From an uncultured Pontibacter sp. (lineage in GTDB: Bacteria; Bacteroidota; Bacteroidia; Cytophagales; Hymenobacteraceae): a DNA stretch of 64,000 nt. Position 1 is the first letter of the stretch. Each line of letters begins with the position of its first letter. Positions 46,569-56,713 of the stretch are shown in pieces. The DNA is taken from positions 1 through 64,000 of the forward strand of contig NZ_CANLMZ010000008.1 in assembly GCF_947492645.1 (NCBI RefSeq). Reading direction: 5' to 3'. The notes under the pieces were generated by a model. The model was not told the origin of the DNA. It worked only from the letters and a program-made list of their open reading frames with translations, and made no database searches. The position numbers and the translations under genes are program-made.

Positions 46569-46880
46569 ATGAAACAAACTTTTACAACAGATGAGGTGCT
46601 ATTGGCACTTGAAGAGCAGGAGCAAAAGATTTTGGATGAAACTTTGGCAAGCTTTGAAGTTAAAATCGCGCCGAAGGGCCTTCAGATAAAACCAGTTGGG
46701 GATGGCGCCGCACACACAATCCCTCTTAGCTCAGAACTGTATACTACACTTCAAATCTTTTTCACAGGTGTGAATTCCATCTCCTATAAATCCTTTGACT
46801 ATACTACGCTTAGAAGCTTGCTTTATGCTCATCGGGCGCTGGAAAACATAGGAAATAACGCGCCGGAAGCTACCTCATAA
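46569..46880 (+). CDS. Hypothetical small soluble protein
   Basis: 103 residues, no signal peptide and no membrane helix. An acidic N-terminal helix ('EVLLALEEQEQKILDETLA') is followed by alternating beta-like segments and a C-terminal helix 'LRSLLYAHRALEN'. No family is recognised. It lies alone between divergent neighbours and is followed by two hairpins. Codon use looks normal for the region, so it is likely real. Confidence 0.6.
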   Translation: MKQTFTTDEVLLALEEQEQKILDETLASFEVKIAPKGLQIKPVGDGAAHTIPLSSELYTTLQIFFTGVNSISYKSFDYTTLRSLLYAHRALENIGNNAPEATS

Positions 46881-47388
46881 CAAGCTGTTGTTTCAGGAGT
46901 TTTCTGGTTTGCCCTGCTGCGTATAAGATGCTTTTTCAGATATACCTGATTTATGTGGCGGCTTCTTCTTGATTTCGGAGGGACATTTAAGTAAAAAGCT
47001 AAGGACCTCCAATCAATTACTGCAGGTCCTTGGCTTCTATAACAACTATGAGATCAAAAAAGAATAAATACAGGTGCAGGGTAGCCTGCATTATAGCGTC
47101 ATAAAACTGAGAGTGGCCAACCTCAGCACCCGTAAAAGGTATTGACCACTCTCAGTTCTAAAGGTATCCAGCAACACAATCAGGCATTGATTTTTGGAAA
47201 GTTATTGTTCTTTGTTTTACGCCAGTAAAATATGCTTAACTACCTGTTCAGGTTAATTCACACCCTTATTACACCTAAATACAGGCTTATCGCGAAGTAT
47301 AAGTATTTAATCATGGCAGCTGCGGACTGTTTGCAGATAAAAACAGGTGCACTTGAACATCTTTTGCCATACCTGTAGTTTCCTTTCT
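46881..47388. other. Spacer with two hairpins between convergent genes
   Basis: 508 bases without a gene. AAGGACCT (47001-47008) pairs with AGGTCCTT (47034-47041), extended by AGC/GCT across a mismatch, and AACTGAGAGTGG (47105-47116) pairs with CCACTCTCAGTT (47146-47157). They lie between the convergent small gene and glycogen debranching gene and probably act as terminators, although neither has a long T run. Confidence 0.5.
47105..47157. terminator. Inverted repeat, probable terminator
   Basis: A 12-bp perfect stem with a 29-base loop, lying in the convergent spacer. The loop is longer than usual for an intrinsic terminator and T runs are short, so the assignment is tentative. Confidence 0.45.
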
Positions 47389-49518
47389 TTAACTCATTGT
47401 ACTGTGCATTACAACGATAGCGTGCCCTTGTAAGGTGATTGTTTTATGCGGCTCATATACTTTGCCTTCTTCCTCAATACGGCTGTCGCTGGTGTCAAGT
47501 ACTTTCGTCCATTTGCTGCCATACTTTTTAGCTGGCAACTTAAAAGTAAGGGGTTCATTGTGTGCGTTAAACATCACGTAAAAATTATCGTCAACGGTCT
47601 GTTCTCCTTTAGGCCCCGGTGAGTGCAGACCACGGCCATTCAGGAACACCGCCAGCGACTTGGCAAAGTCATGGCTCCAGTTCTCTTCCGACATTTCAGC
47701 ACCTTCTGGCAAAAACCAGCCAATATCCTCTAACCCGACACCTTTTATAGGTTGCCCCTGAAACCAGCGGCGGCGGCAGAACACGGGGTGGCTTTTACGG
47801 AACGCGATCAGCTTCTGTGTAAAGGCAAGCAGGTCTGCATCAGCTTCTGGCCAGTTGATCCAGGATATTTCATTATCCTGGCAATAGGCGTTGTTATTAC
47901 CGTTCTGTGTACGCCCTAACTCATCACCGGCCACCATCATAGGCACACCCTGCGACAAGAAAAGCGTTGTCAGGAAATTTCGTTTCTGCCTTGCCCGTAA
48001 CTCCAGCACCTGTGCATCTTCTGTCGGCCCTTCCACCCCACAGTTCCAGGAACGGTTATGGCTTTCACCATCGTTGTTGTCCTCACCGTTGGCCATATTG
48101 TGCTTTTCGTTGTAGCTAACCAGGTCGTTCAGGGTAAACCCGTCGTGGGCGGTCACAAAATTTATACTTGCTGTCGGGTTGCGGTAGTCGTCTTTATACA
48201 GATCGGAGCTGCCTGTAAAGCGTTCGGCAAACTCGCCCAGCATACTTCCCTCGCCGCGCCAGTAATCCCGGATGCAGTCGCGGTACTTGCCATTCCACTC
48301 TGCCCATCCCGGCGGGAACTTGCCTACCTGGTATCCACCTTCTCCAATGTCCCAGGGCTCAGCAATCAGCTTAACCTGCGATATAACAGGATCCTGGTGT
48401 ATGATATCGAAAAATGAGCTGAGGCGATCTACTTCGTGCAGTTCGCGGGCTAGTGTAGAAGCCAGGTCAAAGCGGAAGCCGTCTACGTGCATCTCCAGGA
48501 TCCAATAACGCAGACTGTCCATAATTAACCGGAGCACGCTTGGCAACATGGCGTTCAAGGTGTTGCCTGTTCCGGTATAGTCCATGTAGTAGCGTTTATC
48601 TTCTTCTACCAGGCGGTAATAAGAAGCGTTGTCTATGCCCCTGAACGAAAGCGTTGGCCCCAGGTGGTTACCTTCTGCAGTATGGTTGTAAACAACATCC
48701 AGTATTACCTCAATACCAGCCTGGTGCAGCGCCTTCACCATGTTCTTAAACTCATTAACCTGCTCCCCTCGTACTCCTGTGCCAGAATAGCGTACATCGG
48801 GCGCAAAAAAACCAATGGTGTTATAGCCCCAATAGTTGGTCAGGTTTTTATCCTTCAGGTAGCGGTCTGTTACAAAATGGTGCACCGGCATTAACTCTAT
48901 CGCCGTTATTCCCAGGTCCTGCAGGTATTGTATGGTTACGGGGTGGGCAATGCCGGCATAGGTTCCGCGTATCTCTTTCGGGATATCGGGGTGCAGCTGC
49001 GTTAGCCCCTTTACATGCGACTCGTAAATAATGGTTTTATGATATGGGATTTTAGGAGGCTTGTCTCCTTCCCAGTCAAAGTTAGGGTCTATCACCACGC
49101 ACTTGGGCAGGTAGGGCGCACTATCTGTTTTGCTGTAGCTGTGATCTTCATCGTCATGCCCTAACTCGTAGCCAAAAAGAGCGTCGTGCCACTCAATGGT
49201 GCCAGCTATGGCTTTGGCATAAGGGTCAATCAGTAATTTATTTGGGTTAAACCGGTGCCCGTTTTCAGGTTCGTAAGGCCCGGAAACACGATAGCCGTAC
49301 AGCTGTCCAGGTTTTAAACCGGGCAGGTATACGTGCCATACATGGTGTGTGCGCTCCATCATTTTTACCCGCTCCGCTTCTTTGCTGTCGTCAGGGTTAT
49401 CAAAAAGGCACAGCTCTACACCAGTAGCATTTTCAGCGTAAAGGGCAAAGTTAACTCCCTCCCCATCCCAGGTGGCACCCAATGGAAAAGAGCTGCCAGG
49501 ATATTTTGTTATATTCAT
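47389..49518 (-). CDS. glgX: Glycogen debranching enzyme (isoamylase type)
   Basis: 709 residues. N-terminal CBM48 domain ('[20 protein letters not shown]', '[20 protein letters not shown]'), then the GH13 barrel with '[10 protein letters not shown]', the nucleophile Asp in '[10 protein letters not shown]' near residue 350, the acid Glu in 'LIAEPWDIG' near 385 and the third Asp in '[17 protein letters not shown]' near 458, and a C-terminal beta domain. It hydrolyses alpha-1,6 branches of glycogen. Monocistronic here, with no other glycogen gene in the window. Confidence 0.96.
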   Translation of the reverse strand: MNITKYPGSSFPLGATWDGEGVNFALYAENATGVELCLFDNPDDSKEAERVKMMERTHHVWHVYLPGLKPGQLYGYRVSGPYEPENGHRFNPNKLLIDPYAKAIAGTIEWHDALFGYELGHDDEDHSYSKTDSAPYLPKCVVIDPNFDWEGDKPPKIPYHKTIIYESHVKGLTQLHPDIPKEIRGTYAGIAHPVTIQYLQDLGITAIELMPVHHFVTDRYLKDKNLTNYWGYNTIGFFAPDVRYSGTGVRGEQVNEFKNMVKALHQAGIEVILDVVYNHTAEGNHLGPTLSFRGIDNASYYRLVEEDKRYYMDYTGTGNTLNAMLPSVLRLIMDSLRYWILEMHVDGFRFDLASTLARELHEVDRLSSFFDIIHQDPVISQVKLIAEPWDIGEGGYQVGKFPPGWAEWNGKYRDCIRDYWRGEGSMLGEFAERFTGSSDLYKDDYRNPTASINFVTAHDGFTLNDLVSYNEKHNMANGEDNNDGESHNRSWNCGVEGPTEDAQVLELRARQKRNFLTTLFLSQGVPMMVAGDELGRTQNGNNNAYCQDNEISWINWPEADADLLAFTQKLIAFRKSHPVFCRRRWFQGQPIKGVGLEDIGWFLPEGAEMSEENWSHDFAKSLAVFLNGRGLHSPGPKGEQTVDDNFYVMFNAHNEPLTFKLPAKKYGSKWTKVLDTSDSRIEEEGKVYEPHKTITLQGHAIVVMHSTMS

Positions 49519-49683
49519 ACTCCAGAATTATACTTTGATAAGTTTGTTTGCTCTTAGCTTATACTTGTTTTTAGATTAGCCTATGCATTTACGCAAACCA
49601 AAGTAAAAAGGCGAGTTGTTCTGTTACAGCTGTGGATTCAGCTATAAGCAGGGAGACCGTCGATGCTTGGAGCACAACAAAAA

Positions 49684-49705
49684 AGGCCCCGGTTCTCCGG
49701 GGCCT
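49684..49705 (-). terminator. Terminator of the CheB-CheR hybrid kinase gene
   Basis: AGGCCCCGG (49684-49692) pairs with CCGGGGCCT (49697-49705) across a TTCT loop. On the minus strand it lies 22 bases after the stop codon and runs into a T-rich stretch. Confidence 0.85.
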
Positions 49706-49727
49706 CTCTTTTAAAGTATGCGCTGCA

Positions 49728-52700
49728 TCAGTCTTTAAAGTATAACTCAAAGGTTGTTCCTTTTCCTTCTATACTTTTCACTTTAACAAAACCGTTTGCG
49801 TTTTCTACCATGCGCTTTACAATGTACAGGCCCATACCTGTACCATCAACATGGGTATGGAAACGCTTAAACAAGGTAAATAGCTTCGTGACATTTTCCT
49901 CGCTTATACCCAGCCCATTGTCTGTTATGCTTAAAAGCACATAGCCGTCAATCCGTTTTGTTTTTAGATGCACTTCCGGGACTCTGTCCTTGGCTTTATA
50001 CTTTAAAGAGTTACTTGTAAGGTTATAAAGCACGCTGTAAAGATTCTTTTTGGAGAAGTTTATATAAGGCACCTCATTAAAATCTGTTTTGATGACAGCA
50101 TTCTCGCTTTGCAGCAGCTCTTTTACACTTTCTTTTACATCCTTGAAAACCTCTTCCACTTTCACCTGCTCAGGCTCGCCGTCTATGTCTCGCTGCACCT
50201 TGGCAATATCCGTCAGGTCTTTGATTACATTCTTAAAACGGCTGATGGCGCCTTTCATCATCTCAAAAACAGGCTGGATAGGCTCACCAGGTATAGGGCC
50301 TGCCGATGCTATCTGCTCTTCCAGCAGCAGCATGAGGCCCTCTATATTCCCGATCGGAGACTTCAGGTCGTGCGAGGCAGTATAAACGAAGGTATCCAGA
50401 TCTTCGATCACACGCAGCAGGTGCTCGTTTGTCTGCTGCAGCTTTTCCTGCGTCAGTTTCAGGTCGGTGAGGTCTATAAACGAACCTAAAACCCGGTATG
50501 GCATCTGGTATTCGTTGTGCATGATGTAGGCCCTGTTGGATACATAAGCGTACGTGCCGTCCTTTTTGCCAAGCCTGTACTCCCCTGCCCATTGGTCTTT
50601 GCCAGAGTTGATCGCTTTATTTATATCGCGCACTACCTCCTCTTTATCATCCGGGTGGATCAGGTTAAACCATGCGTCTACCCCTTTGCCTATTTCATGC
50701 GCCTTAAAACCAAGTATGGATTGCAAGCTATCGCTCCACCATACATCGTTGTTCACTACATCCCAATCCCAGATTACATCGTTTGTGGCCATCGATACCA
50801 TCCGGAAGCGTTCTTCGCTGGATGCAAGCTCTTTGGTACGTTCCATCACCCTGTTTTCCAGCTCATTGTTCAGCTTAATAAGGTTTTCCTCTGCTAGTTT
50901 CAGTTCCTCATAAGCCATCAGCACTTTGTCTTCGCTGGTCTTCTTTTCGGTGATATCGGCCATAGTTACGGTTACGCCATCGCCCATTTTCACGGCAGCA
51001 ATCTCGTACCAGGCAGTTTTGCCTTTTATTTCCAGCTGCTGCTCTATGTGTATGGCATTACCGGCCTCCGCTACGTTTACAAACTTCCGGAACAGGCCGC
51101 TCTTTTTCAGGAAAGGCATCGCCGATAATACGCTGGAGTTCATGAGGTCGGCCTGGGTGCGGCCCACCAGATCTTCTGTTTTTTTGTTAAGCAGCGTCCA
51201 TATAAAATCCGTAATTTCATGCTTTTCGCCTCTAACCACGCTAAAGGCCATAATACAGTTCAGCGAGCTGTTCAGCACTCCCTGCACTACGTTGCTCAGC
51301 CTCTTCAGGGCGGTTACATCCACAAAGCTTATCACCACGCCATCCTTATTCCCATCCTGCTTCAGGTATGGGATAATGCGCATCAGGTAGTATTTCCCAT
51401 CGGTTGTTTCCACCTCCTGCTCTATGTCCGCTGAGGTATTGTTTACAAGCTGGATATCCTCCAGCAGACGTGTGTATTTGAGGTTGTGCGACAGGTGATG
51501 TATCGGCCTCCCCAAATCACTTCCGATTATATTGATGAGCCCTATAACGGACGGGGTAAACTTACGGATAACCAGGTGATGGTCTACAAACAGTTGCCCG
51601 ATATTAGAGCTTCGGATGTAGTTGTCAAGGTCCTCATTCAGCTCCTGCAGTTCTTTTATCTTTAACTGGTGTTCGGAGTTAACGGTATGCAGCTCTTCGT
51701 TAAGCGACTGCATCTCTTCGTTGGAGCTTTGCAACTCCTCGTTCGAGGACATCAACTCTTCGTTGGTGCTTTGCAGTTCTTCATTTGCGGTGCTCAGGTC
51801 CTGCACAGTTAGCTGCAAACCCTCACGAGCCTCTTTCAGCTCCATCTCCAGGTTGGTAAGCTGCTGGTAGTAGTCTGAGTCTGATACAAACGTAAGCTCT
51901 GAAACTTTAGGCAATGGCATTACCTCCCCCATTTCCTGCAGCAGCACCAGAATAACTTTGGGCTGCCCTTTGTCGATGGTGATCGGGCGAATAGACACAT
52001 GCACCAGCTGCTCCTTTTTACCCATCTTTACAGTCACCTGCCTGGCCACCACTTTGCGGTCCTGCTTCAGGGCTTTCCGGATGCTGACACTCAGGGCAAC
52101 GGCAAGCTCCTCGGGCACCATCTTTATCAGGTTAAAGTGCAGGCGCCTGTCCGGGAACTTAAGAAAGCGGTTGATATCCCCGATGCCGTGCAGCAACTGG
52201 TAATTCTCATCCACATAAAGGCCTGCCATTTTAAAGTCCTCCGAAACAGCGTCCATAAAGGAGTCGTTGTAGCGGGTTTCGGGAGAGGTTTTATACTTGC
52301 TTATCTGGCTGGAGTAGTTAAAGGTGTTCGTGTAATCTGTAACGCCGTAATTCTGCCTAACATCTTTGTTATCTTTTATCTTCCGGAACACCTTCCATTT
52401 GCGGCTGATTTCGGTAAAGTAGGATTTCATCTCCCCGATGTGCTCGCTGGACCCCAGAAACAAGTATCCGCCCAGGTTTAAAGCATACGGAAATAAGCCA
52501 AGCACCTTATTCTGCAAATCCTGGTTCAGGTAAATGAGCATGTTACGGCAGGTAACAAGGTCCATGCGGCTGTAAGGCGGGTCTTTCTGCAGATCGTGCT
52601 GCGCAAAAACCACCAGCTTGCGCAGCGATTCTGTTACAAGGTAGCGGTTGCCTTTGCGGTAAAAAAACTCCTGCAGGCGCTCTGCCGACACATGCTTGGA

Positions 52701-53825
52701 AATGGATAATGGGTAGCTACCTTTAGAGGCTTGTGTAATCGCCTGCTGGTCTATGTCGGTAGCAAACAATTTTATATGCGGTTCGCGCCCTGCCTTTTTA
52801 AATGCCTCGCAGAAAAGTATGGCAAGCGAGTAAACTTCTTCGCCGGTGCTGCAGGCTGCCACCCATACTTTTACAGGCTGCTCTGTTCCATTTTCGGCAA
52901 TAATGTTTGGTATAACCTCTTTCTCCAGCACCTCAAAGGCTTCCGGATCGCGAAAAAAGTTAGTTACATTGATGAAGAATTCCTGGCACAGCCTTTTAAT
53001 CTCAATCGGATTTTCGTGCAGGAACGTAAGGTATGCTGCCATATCGGGTACCTGCAGCATGTCCATGCGCTTGTGTATGCGCCTGCTGATGGTAGCCTCT
53101 TTGTAATTTGCAAAATCGGTTTGGGTGTGGGTGCATACCAGGTCGAGGATCTCTTTTAGAACTGCCTCGTCCTCTCCTTGTTCTTTATTGTCAATCAAGC
53201 TTTTCACCAGCGGTAATTTACGGGTGTATTCAATTATCTCATTGGCCATGTACGCTGGCGGCAGCACAAAATCAAATGCTCCTGCATCAATGGCGCTGCG
53301 GGGCATACCGTCAAATTTTGCAGTTTCCGGGTCCTGCACTACCACCATGCCACCTGCCTGCTTTATGGCTTTAACTCCTTTGGTTCCGTCGGTGCCGGTG
53401 CCAGAGAGCACAATGCCAATGGCATACTTTCCCCGGCTTTTCGCCATCGATTCAAAAAAGAGGTCGATGGCAAAATTTGGCTCGCGGCTACGGGTTTTGT
53501 CTGTCAGGCGTAATCGGCCATGCTCTATTGTCAGTTGTTTGCCACTTGGCAACACATACACCCGGTTAGGCCTCGTAAACATGTTATCCTCTGCCTCCTG
53601 CACCTGCATTTCTGTATGCTTGGTTAAAAGCTCCGCCATCAGGCTTTTATGGTCTGGGGAAAGGTGCTGAATAATGACAAAGGAAAAACTGGAGTTATTC
53701 GGGAAATGATCGAACAACTCATGTATCGCCTCCAGGCCACCTGCGGAGGCGCCAATGCCCACAAGGTAATGATCGGTGGCGGGCTTAATTGTACTTTTAC
53801 TTTGCAATGAGTTAGGTGATGACAT
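49728..53825 (-). CDS. CheB-CheR-PAS hybrid sensor histidine kinase
   Basis: 1365 residues. CheB methylesterase domain (about 20-200) with Ser27 in 'GIGASAGG', His54 in 'QHLSPDHKS' and Asp146 in 'GTGTDGTKG' forming the catalytic triad; CheR methyltransferase (about 215-480) with the AdoMet motif 'VWVAACSTGEEVYSLAILF'; a coiled coil rich in 'ELQSSNEE' repeats (about 650-730); PAS-like domains (about 740-1080); and a histidine kinase core with 'YTASHDLKSPIGNIEGLM' and ATPase boxes 'LYNLTSNSLKYK' and 'DNGLGISEEN'. No receiver domain. Methylation modules of this sort also occur outside chemotaxis. It lies 67 bases downstream of the phytochrome gene, in the same direction. Confidence 0.93.
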   Translation of the reverse strand: MSSPNSLQSKSTIKPATDHYLVGIGASAGGLEAIHELFDHFPNNSSFSFVIIQHLSPDHKSLMAELLTKHTEMQVQEAEDNMFTRPNRVYVLPSGKQLTIEHGRLRLTDKTRSREPNFAIDLFFESMAKSRGKYAIGIVLSGTGTDGTKGVKAIKQAGGMVVVQDPETAKFDGMPRSAIDAGAFDFVLPPAYMANEIIEYTRKLPLVKSLIDNKEQGEDEAVLKEILDLVCTHTQTDFANYKEATISRRIHKRMDMLQVPDMAAYLTFLHENPIEIKRLCQEFFINVTNFFRDPEAFEVLEKEVIPNIIAENGTEQPVKVWVAACSTGEEVYSLAILFCEAFKKAGREPHIKLFATDIDQQAITQASKGSYPLSISKHVSAERLQEFFYRKGNRYLVTESLRKLVVFAQHDLQKDPPYSRMDLVTCRNMLIYLNQDLQNKVLGLFPYALNLGGYLFLGSSEHIGEMKSYFTEISRKWKVFRKIKDNKDVRQNYGVTDYTNTFNYSSQISKYKTSPETRYNDSFMDAVSEDFKMAGLYVDENYQLLHGIGDINRFLKFPDRRLHFNLIKMVPEELAVALSVSIRKALKQDRKVVARQVTVKMGKKEQLVHVSIRPITIDKGQPKVILVLLQEMGEVMPLPKVSELTFVSDSDYYQQLTNLEMELKEAREGLQLTVQDLSTANEELQSTNEELMSSNEELQSSNEEMQSLNEELHTVNSEHQLKIKELQELNEDLDNYIRSSNIGQLFVDHHLVIRKFTPSVIGLINIIGSDLGRPIHHLSHNLKYTRLLEDIQLVNNTSADIEQEVETTDGKYYLMRIIPYLKQDGNKDGVVISFVDVTALKRLSNVVQGVLNSSLNCIMAFSVVRGEKHEITDFIWTLLNKKTEDLVGRTQADLMNSSVLSAMPFLKKSGLFRKFVNVAEAGNAIHIEQQLEIKGKTAWYEIAAVKMGDGVTVTMADITEKKTSEDKVLMAYEELKLAEENLIKLNNELENRVMERTKELASSEERFRMVSMATNDVIWDWDVVNNDVWWSDSLQSILGFKAHEIGKGVDAWFNLIHPDDKEEVVRDINKAINSGKDQWAGEYRLGKKDGTYAYVSNRAYIMHNEYQMPYRVLGSFIDLTDLKLTQEKLQQTNEHLLRVIEDLDTFVYTASHDLKSPIGNIEGLMLLLEEQIASAGPIPGEPIQPVFEMMKGAISRFKNVIKDLTDIAKVQRDIDGEPEQVKVEEVFKDVKESVKELLQSENAVIKTDFNEVPYINFSKKNLYSVLYNLTSNSLKYKAKDRVPEVHLKTKRIDGYVLLSITDNGLGISEENVTKLFTLFKRFHTHVDGTGMGLYIVKRMVENANGFVKVKSIEGKGTTFELYFKD

Positions 53826-53892
53826 GTAGCAATCTGTATTCCTGACAAATAAACTCTCTAAGCTGCGGCTTGTTTATACTTTCTGCAATTTG

Positions 53893-55446
53893 CTAATATC
53901 TTTCTTTTATCAGCTTTTCCAGCACGGCAATCCGGAGAGTTTCTGCAGCCTCGATCTCTTCGTGCTGCCAGGGCAGCGAGGTGTTTTTAACTGTTTCTTT
54001 GTAAATAGCAAAAGAGTTGCGCGGATGGTATGTTTTACCGTCGGCCTCCATTTGAATCGCATTATCGGGGTTTCCGCCCCAGTTTACAGTCTGGTTTACT
54101 TCCGGCCTGAAGCCAAGCATAAAATCACCGTGCTCCGCATTAATGGGTAAGGCGATCATGCCGCTGGCTACTTCTTTGTAATCCTTGCTGTGGGGGTAAT
54201 CAACGGGTAAAGTGGCGGTGGCAAAAAGGCCCGTGTTTTTATTGCGCCGTAACCACGAGGTCAGTTCCTTTATTTCCTGGTCTGAGGGGGTGATGCCTCT
54301 TTTCCAGATGTTGCCTTCGTATACCACGGCAGCCCCTGAAAGCGATAGCAGGCTTTGTATATTCGATTCTCCGTCCAGCAGCTCGTCGGCAAAAAAATTG
54401 GTGGTGTAGAGTTGCTCCATCAGCTTAACGTGCATGCTGTGCAGGTGCACCTTAAGGGCCATGTTTTCTTCGCGCTGCTTTGCCTCCAGTTGTGCCGAAA
54501 GTATACCGGAAAGCAGCTCCATGGCAGAGCGCATTTCGTAGCTCGGGTATTTAGCGGTTTTATGATGGCACGAGATCAACCCCCAAAGCTTATTATCGAT
54601 AATGATGGGGAGCGACATGGAGGCCATGATGTTCAGGTTTGCCAGGTACTCCAGGTGCACATTGGCCACGCTGCGCAGGTTACTTTCCGTGAGATCAGTA
54701 AAACGCTGTGTAACCGGGTTAACTACTGGTGTAAGGCGCACGGGCGTGTAGCTGCGCGTAGGTATAAGCCGATACGGGTTTTTAAAGTACAGGTCACGCG
54801 CCTGCTTGGGCACGTCCGATGCCGGAAAGCGCAGGCCCATATAATCGTCCATGTCTTCTTCTTTGGCCTGCCCCACCACAATGCCGTTCCATTTCGGATC
54901 AAACTGGTACACCAGCACCCTGTCGAAACCGCTGAACAACTTTAGCTCCTCGGCGGTGCGCTGTGCGATTTCGGGGGTGTTGCCTGCCTGCTTCATTAGC
55001 GAGGTGATGTACTTAATGTGCTGGTACAGGCGCACGAACGAGTCGTCGGGTCTGGCATTGTTTTCTTCCAGTTCTACCAGGATGTAGTCCGGCTGCGGTA
55101 ATATCAGCGCCGCAAAAGACACCTCCTGCCCCTGCACACCAAAACTGAGCGTAAAGGGTATGCGGTTTTGGCTACTTTTATGGCGCAGCTTAGACAGCAT
55201 ATCCAGGTACTCCGCCTCCGGAACAAAGGCAGAAAGTGGCTGATTTAGTAGATTTTCAGGGGATGTGCCTAGAAAAGTGTCTACGTTTTCGGTAACCTGT
55301 AAAATGCGCAGGTCAGTAGTATCGAGTACCAGCACCACTCCATGCGGCTGTATCAGGTTAACCAGGTGAAGCGGGATACTGCCGCAAAACTCTGAATCGT
55401 AATTTTTTTCTATGGTTACGTTTATGGCTGCTATGCTATTATTCAT
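53893..55446 (-). CDS. Bacteriophytochrome photosensory core without output domain
   Basis: 517 residues. N-terminal PAS with Cys21 in 'EFCGSIPLHLVNLIQPHGVV', the position that binds biliverdin in bacteriophytochromes; GAF domain with the 'LRFPASDVPKQARDLY' (PxSDIP-like) motif and 'YTPVRLTPVVNP', 'ISCHHKTAKYPSYEMR' with the chromophore-pocket His; PHY domain to the end with 'GFRPEVNQTVNWGG' in the tongue and 'PWQHEEIEAAETLRIAVLEK'. The chain stops where a kinase would begin, so it has no output domain of its own. It probably signals through the CheB-CheR kinase encoded 67 bases downstream. No heme oxygenase is seen in the window. The 703 bases upstream are gene-free. Confidence 0.93.
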   Translation of the reverse strand: MNNSIAAINVTIEKNYDSEFCGSIPLHLVNLIQPHGVVLVLDTTDLRILQVTENVDTFLGTSPENLLNQPLSAFVPEAEYLDMLSKLRHKSSQNRIPFTLSFGVQGQEVSFAALILPQPDYILVELEENNARPDDSFVRLYQHIKYITSLMKQAGNTPEIAQRTAEELKLFSGFDRVLVYQFDPKWNGIVVGQAKEEDMDDYMGLRFPASDVPKQARDLYFKNPYRLIPTRSYTPVRLTPVVNPVTQRFTDLTESNLRSVANVHLEYLANLNIMASMSLPIIIDNKLWGLISCHHKTAKYPSYEMRSAMELLSGILSAQLEAKQREENMALKVHLHSMHVKLMEQLYTTNFFADELLDGESNIQSLLSLSGAAVVYEGNIWKRGITPSDQEIKELTSWLRRNKNTGLFATATLPVDYPHSKDYKEVASGMIALPINAEHGDFMLGFRPEVNQTVNWGGNPDNAIQMEADGKTYHPRNSFAIYKETVKNTSLPWQHEEIEAAETLRIAVLEKLIKERY

Positions 55447-56149
55447 ATTTCTTTTAAATCAGCTATGGCTCCGGTATAAGCATATACTGTGGTAAAAGTT
55501 TGACGGAAGCTGCGCCTTCTGCTTTATACAATTCCAGATGGGTGTAAACCGGATCCGCTGCTTTTGGATTTTTAAAGATACTGGAAACTTCGTATCAAGC
55601 CACACTTTTTTTGCTTAACTGCAGCACAATAATTCTGTTAAAGACAGGCCAGTTATAGAAAAAACGGGTTTTACAACATCTTTCCCTTTGATAGCAGCAC
55701 CATCTACAGAAGGCGCGTTACCATAAAGCAAGCGCTAAAAGTATAACCAAACTCCTTTAAGCAGGCAATTTGTAACAGCATATTCTACTCCCGCATAGCC
55801 ATACTATCACGATGAAGCACCAACCCAGGAAGCTTTTTTTTTGCAATATCTGAAAGCCATATACGCAAAAAACCGGGCAAAGGCGCTGCCTTACCTTAAA
55901 TTAATGTAAACAAACAATTTACGGTTTCTTCTTTTTGTCTTTCCAACCAGGCCATACTTCCCGGGCTATGAGCTAAGGTAAGCTGCCCCGCGCTATTCCC
56001 TGTTGTGGTACTTTTTAAATACGTGTCTTTCAGGGCTAAAAGCTTTTTAAACCCTTTATAAGTCTAAAGCCGTACAAAAAGAAGAGATACAACCAAAATG
56101 CATTAATACTGCATATTGTATTAAACGATGTACAACTAAACACAAAACT
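55447..56149. other. Gene-free spacer upstream of the phytochrome gene
   Basis: 703 bases between divergent genes, with no supported open frame, tRNA or strong hairpin. It should hold the promoters of the phytochrome operon and of the small lipoprotein at 56150. Confidence 0.45.
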
Positions 56150-56368
56150 ATGAAAAAGTTAGCAATGGCAGGTATGGTTATGGTGGGTTCGATGAGCTTG
56201 CTTGCCTGCGAGAGAACAAATACAGCAGGCACAACCGCTGATGAGGGAGTGGTAGTAGACCGAGACTCTGTAGCTACCGAGTATGAAGTAACCGAAACCG
56301 TGGTAGAATACGACACCACCACCCGAACCCGTACCGTAGATGCTACAAAAGAGAAAAACGATAATTAA
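56150..56368 (+). CDS. Small lipoprotein
   Basis: 72 residues. Signal peptide 'KKLAMAGMVMVGSMSLLAC' ends in a lipobox with Cys20; the mature part is acidic and rich in Thr/Val/Glu ('VVVDRDSVATEYEVTETVV') and ends in a charged tail. No family is recognised. A 9-bp hairpin at 56401-56436 with a T run follows. Confidence 0.7.
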   Translation: MKKLAMAGMVMVGSMSLLACERTNTAGTTADEGVVVDRDSVATEYEVTETVVEYDTTTRTRTVDATKEKNDN

Positions 56369-56400
56369 TTGACGCTGCCGCGTCACGCTATACCAGCAAG

Positions 56401-56440
56401 AACAACAGGGGCCAAACATAAAAAGCTCCTGTTGTTTTCT
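56401..56440 (+). terminator. Terminator after the small lipoprotein
   Basis: AACAACAGG (56401-56409) pairs with CCTGTTGTT (56428-56436) and is followed by TTCTTTG on the plus strand, 32 bases after the lipoprotein stop codon. Confidence 0.75.
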
Positions 56441-56713
56441 TTGTAATTCCCTCTCCTGCCTGTGCCAGTTGCCGGCCTGAAGTTTATACTTACATTCTAC
56501 CCCATACTTATACCTGCAGGTTGCCGTTTGTTTACAAGCTTGCCAGTGTGGGCAGCAGGGCACCTAACACCACCGAAGCAGGTAACCTGCGCCATAAAAC
56601 AGTAAAACCTACAACAGCTACCTGCGTTTAGCATTTCTTGGGAATGTGTTGTAACTTCGGGTAAAAGTTACTACAGACAACATCAGAGAATCGTCTCCAT
56701 TAATTAAACTACT
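56441..56713. other. Spacer before the PAS/GAF kinase
   Basis: About 270 bases without a gene, between the lipoprotein terminator and the kinase start; it likely includes the kinase promoter. No other structure was seen. Confidence 0.35.

Noticed and set aside
51999..52481. 160-codon plus-strand frame opposite the CheB-CheR kinase
   Set aside because: Shadow frame without family match, lying within a domain-rich gene on the other strand.
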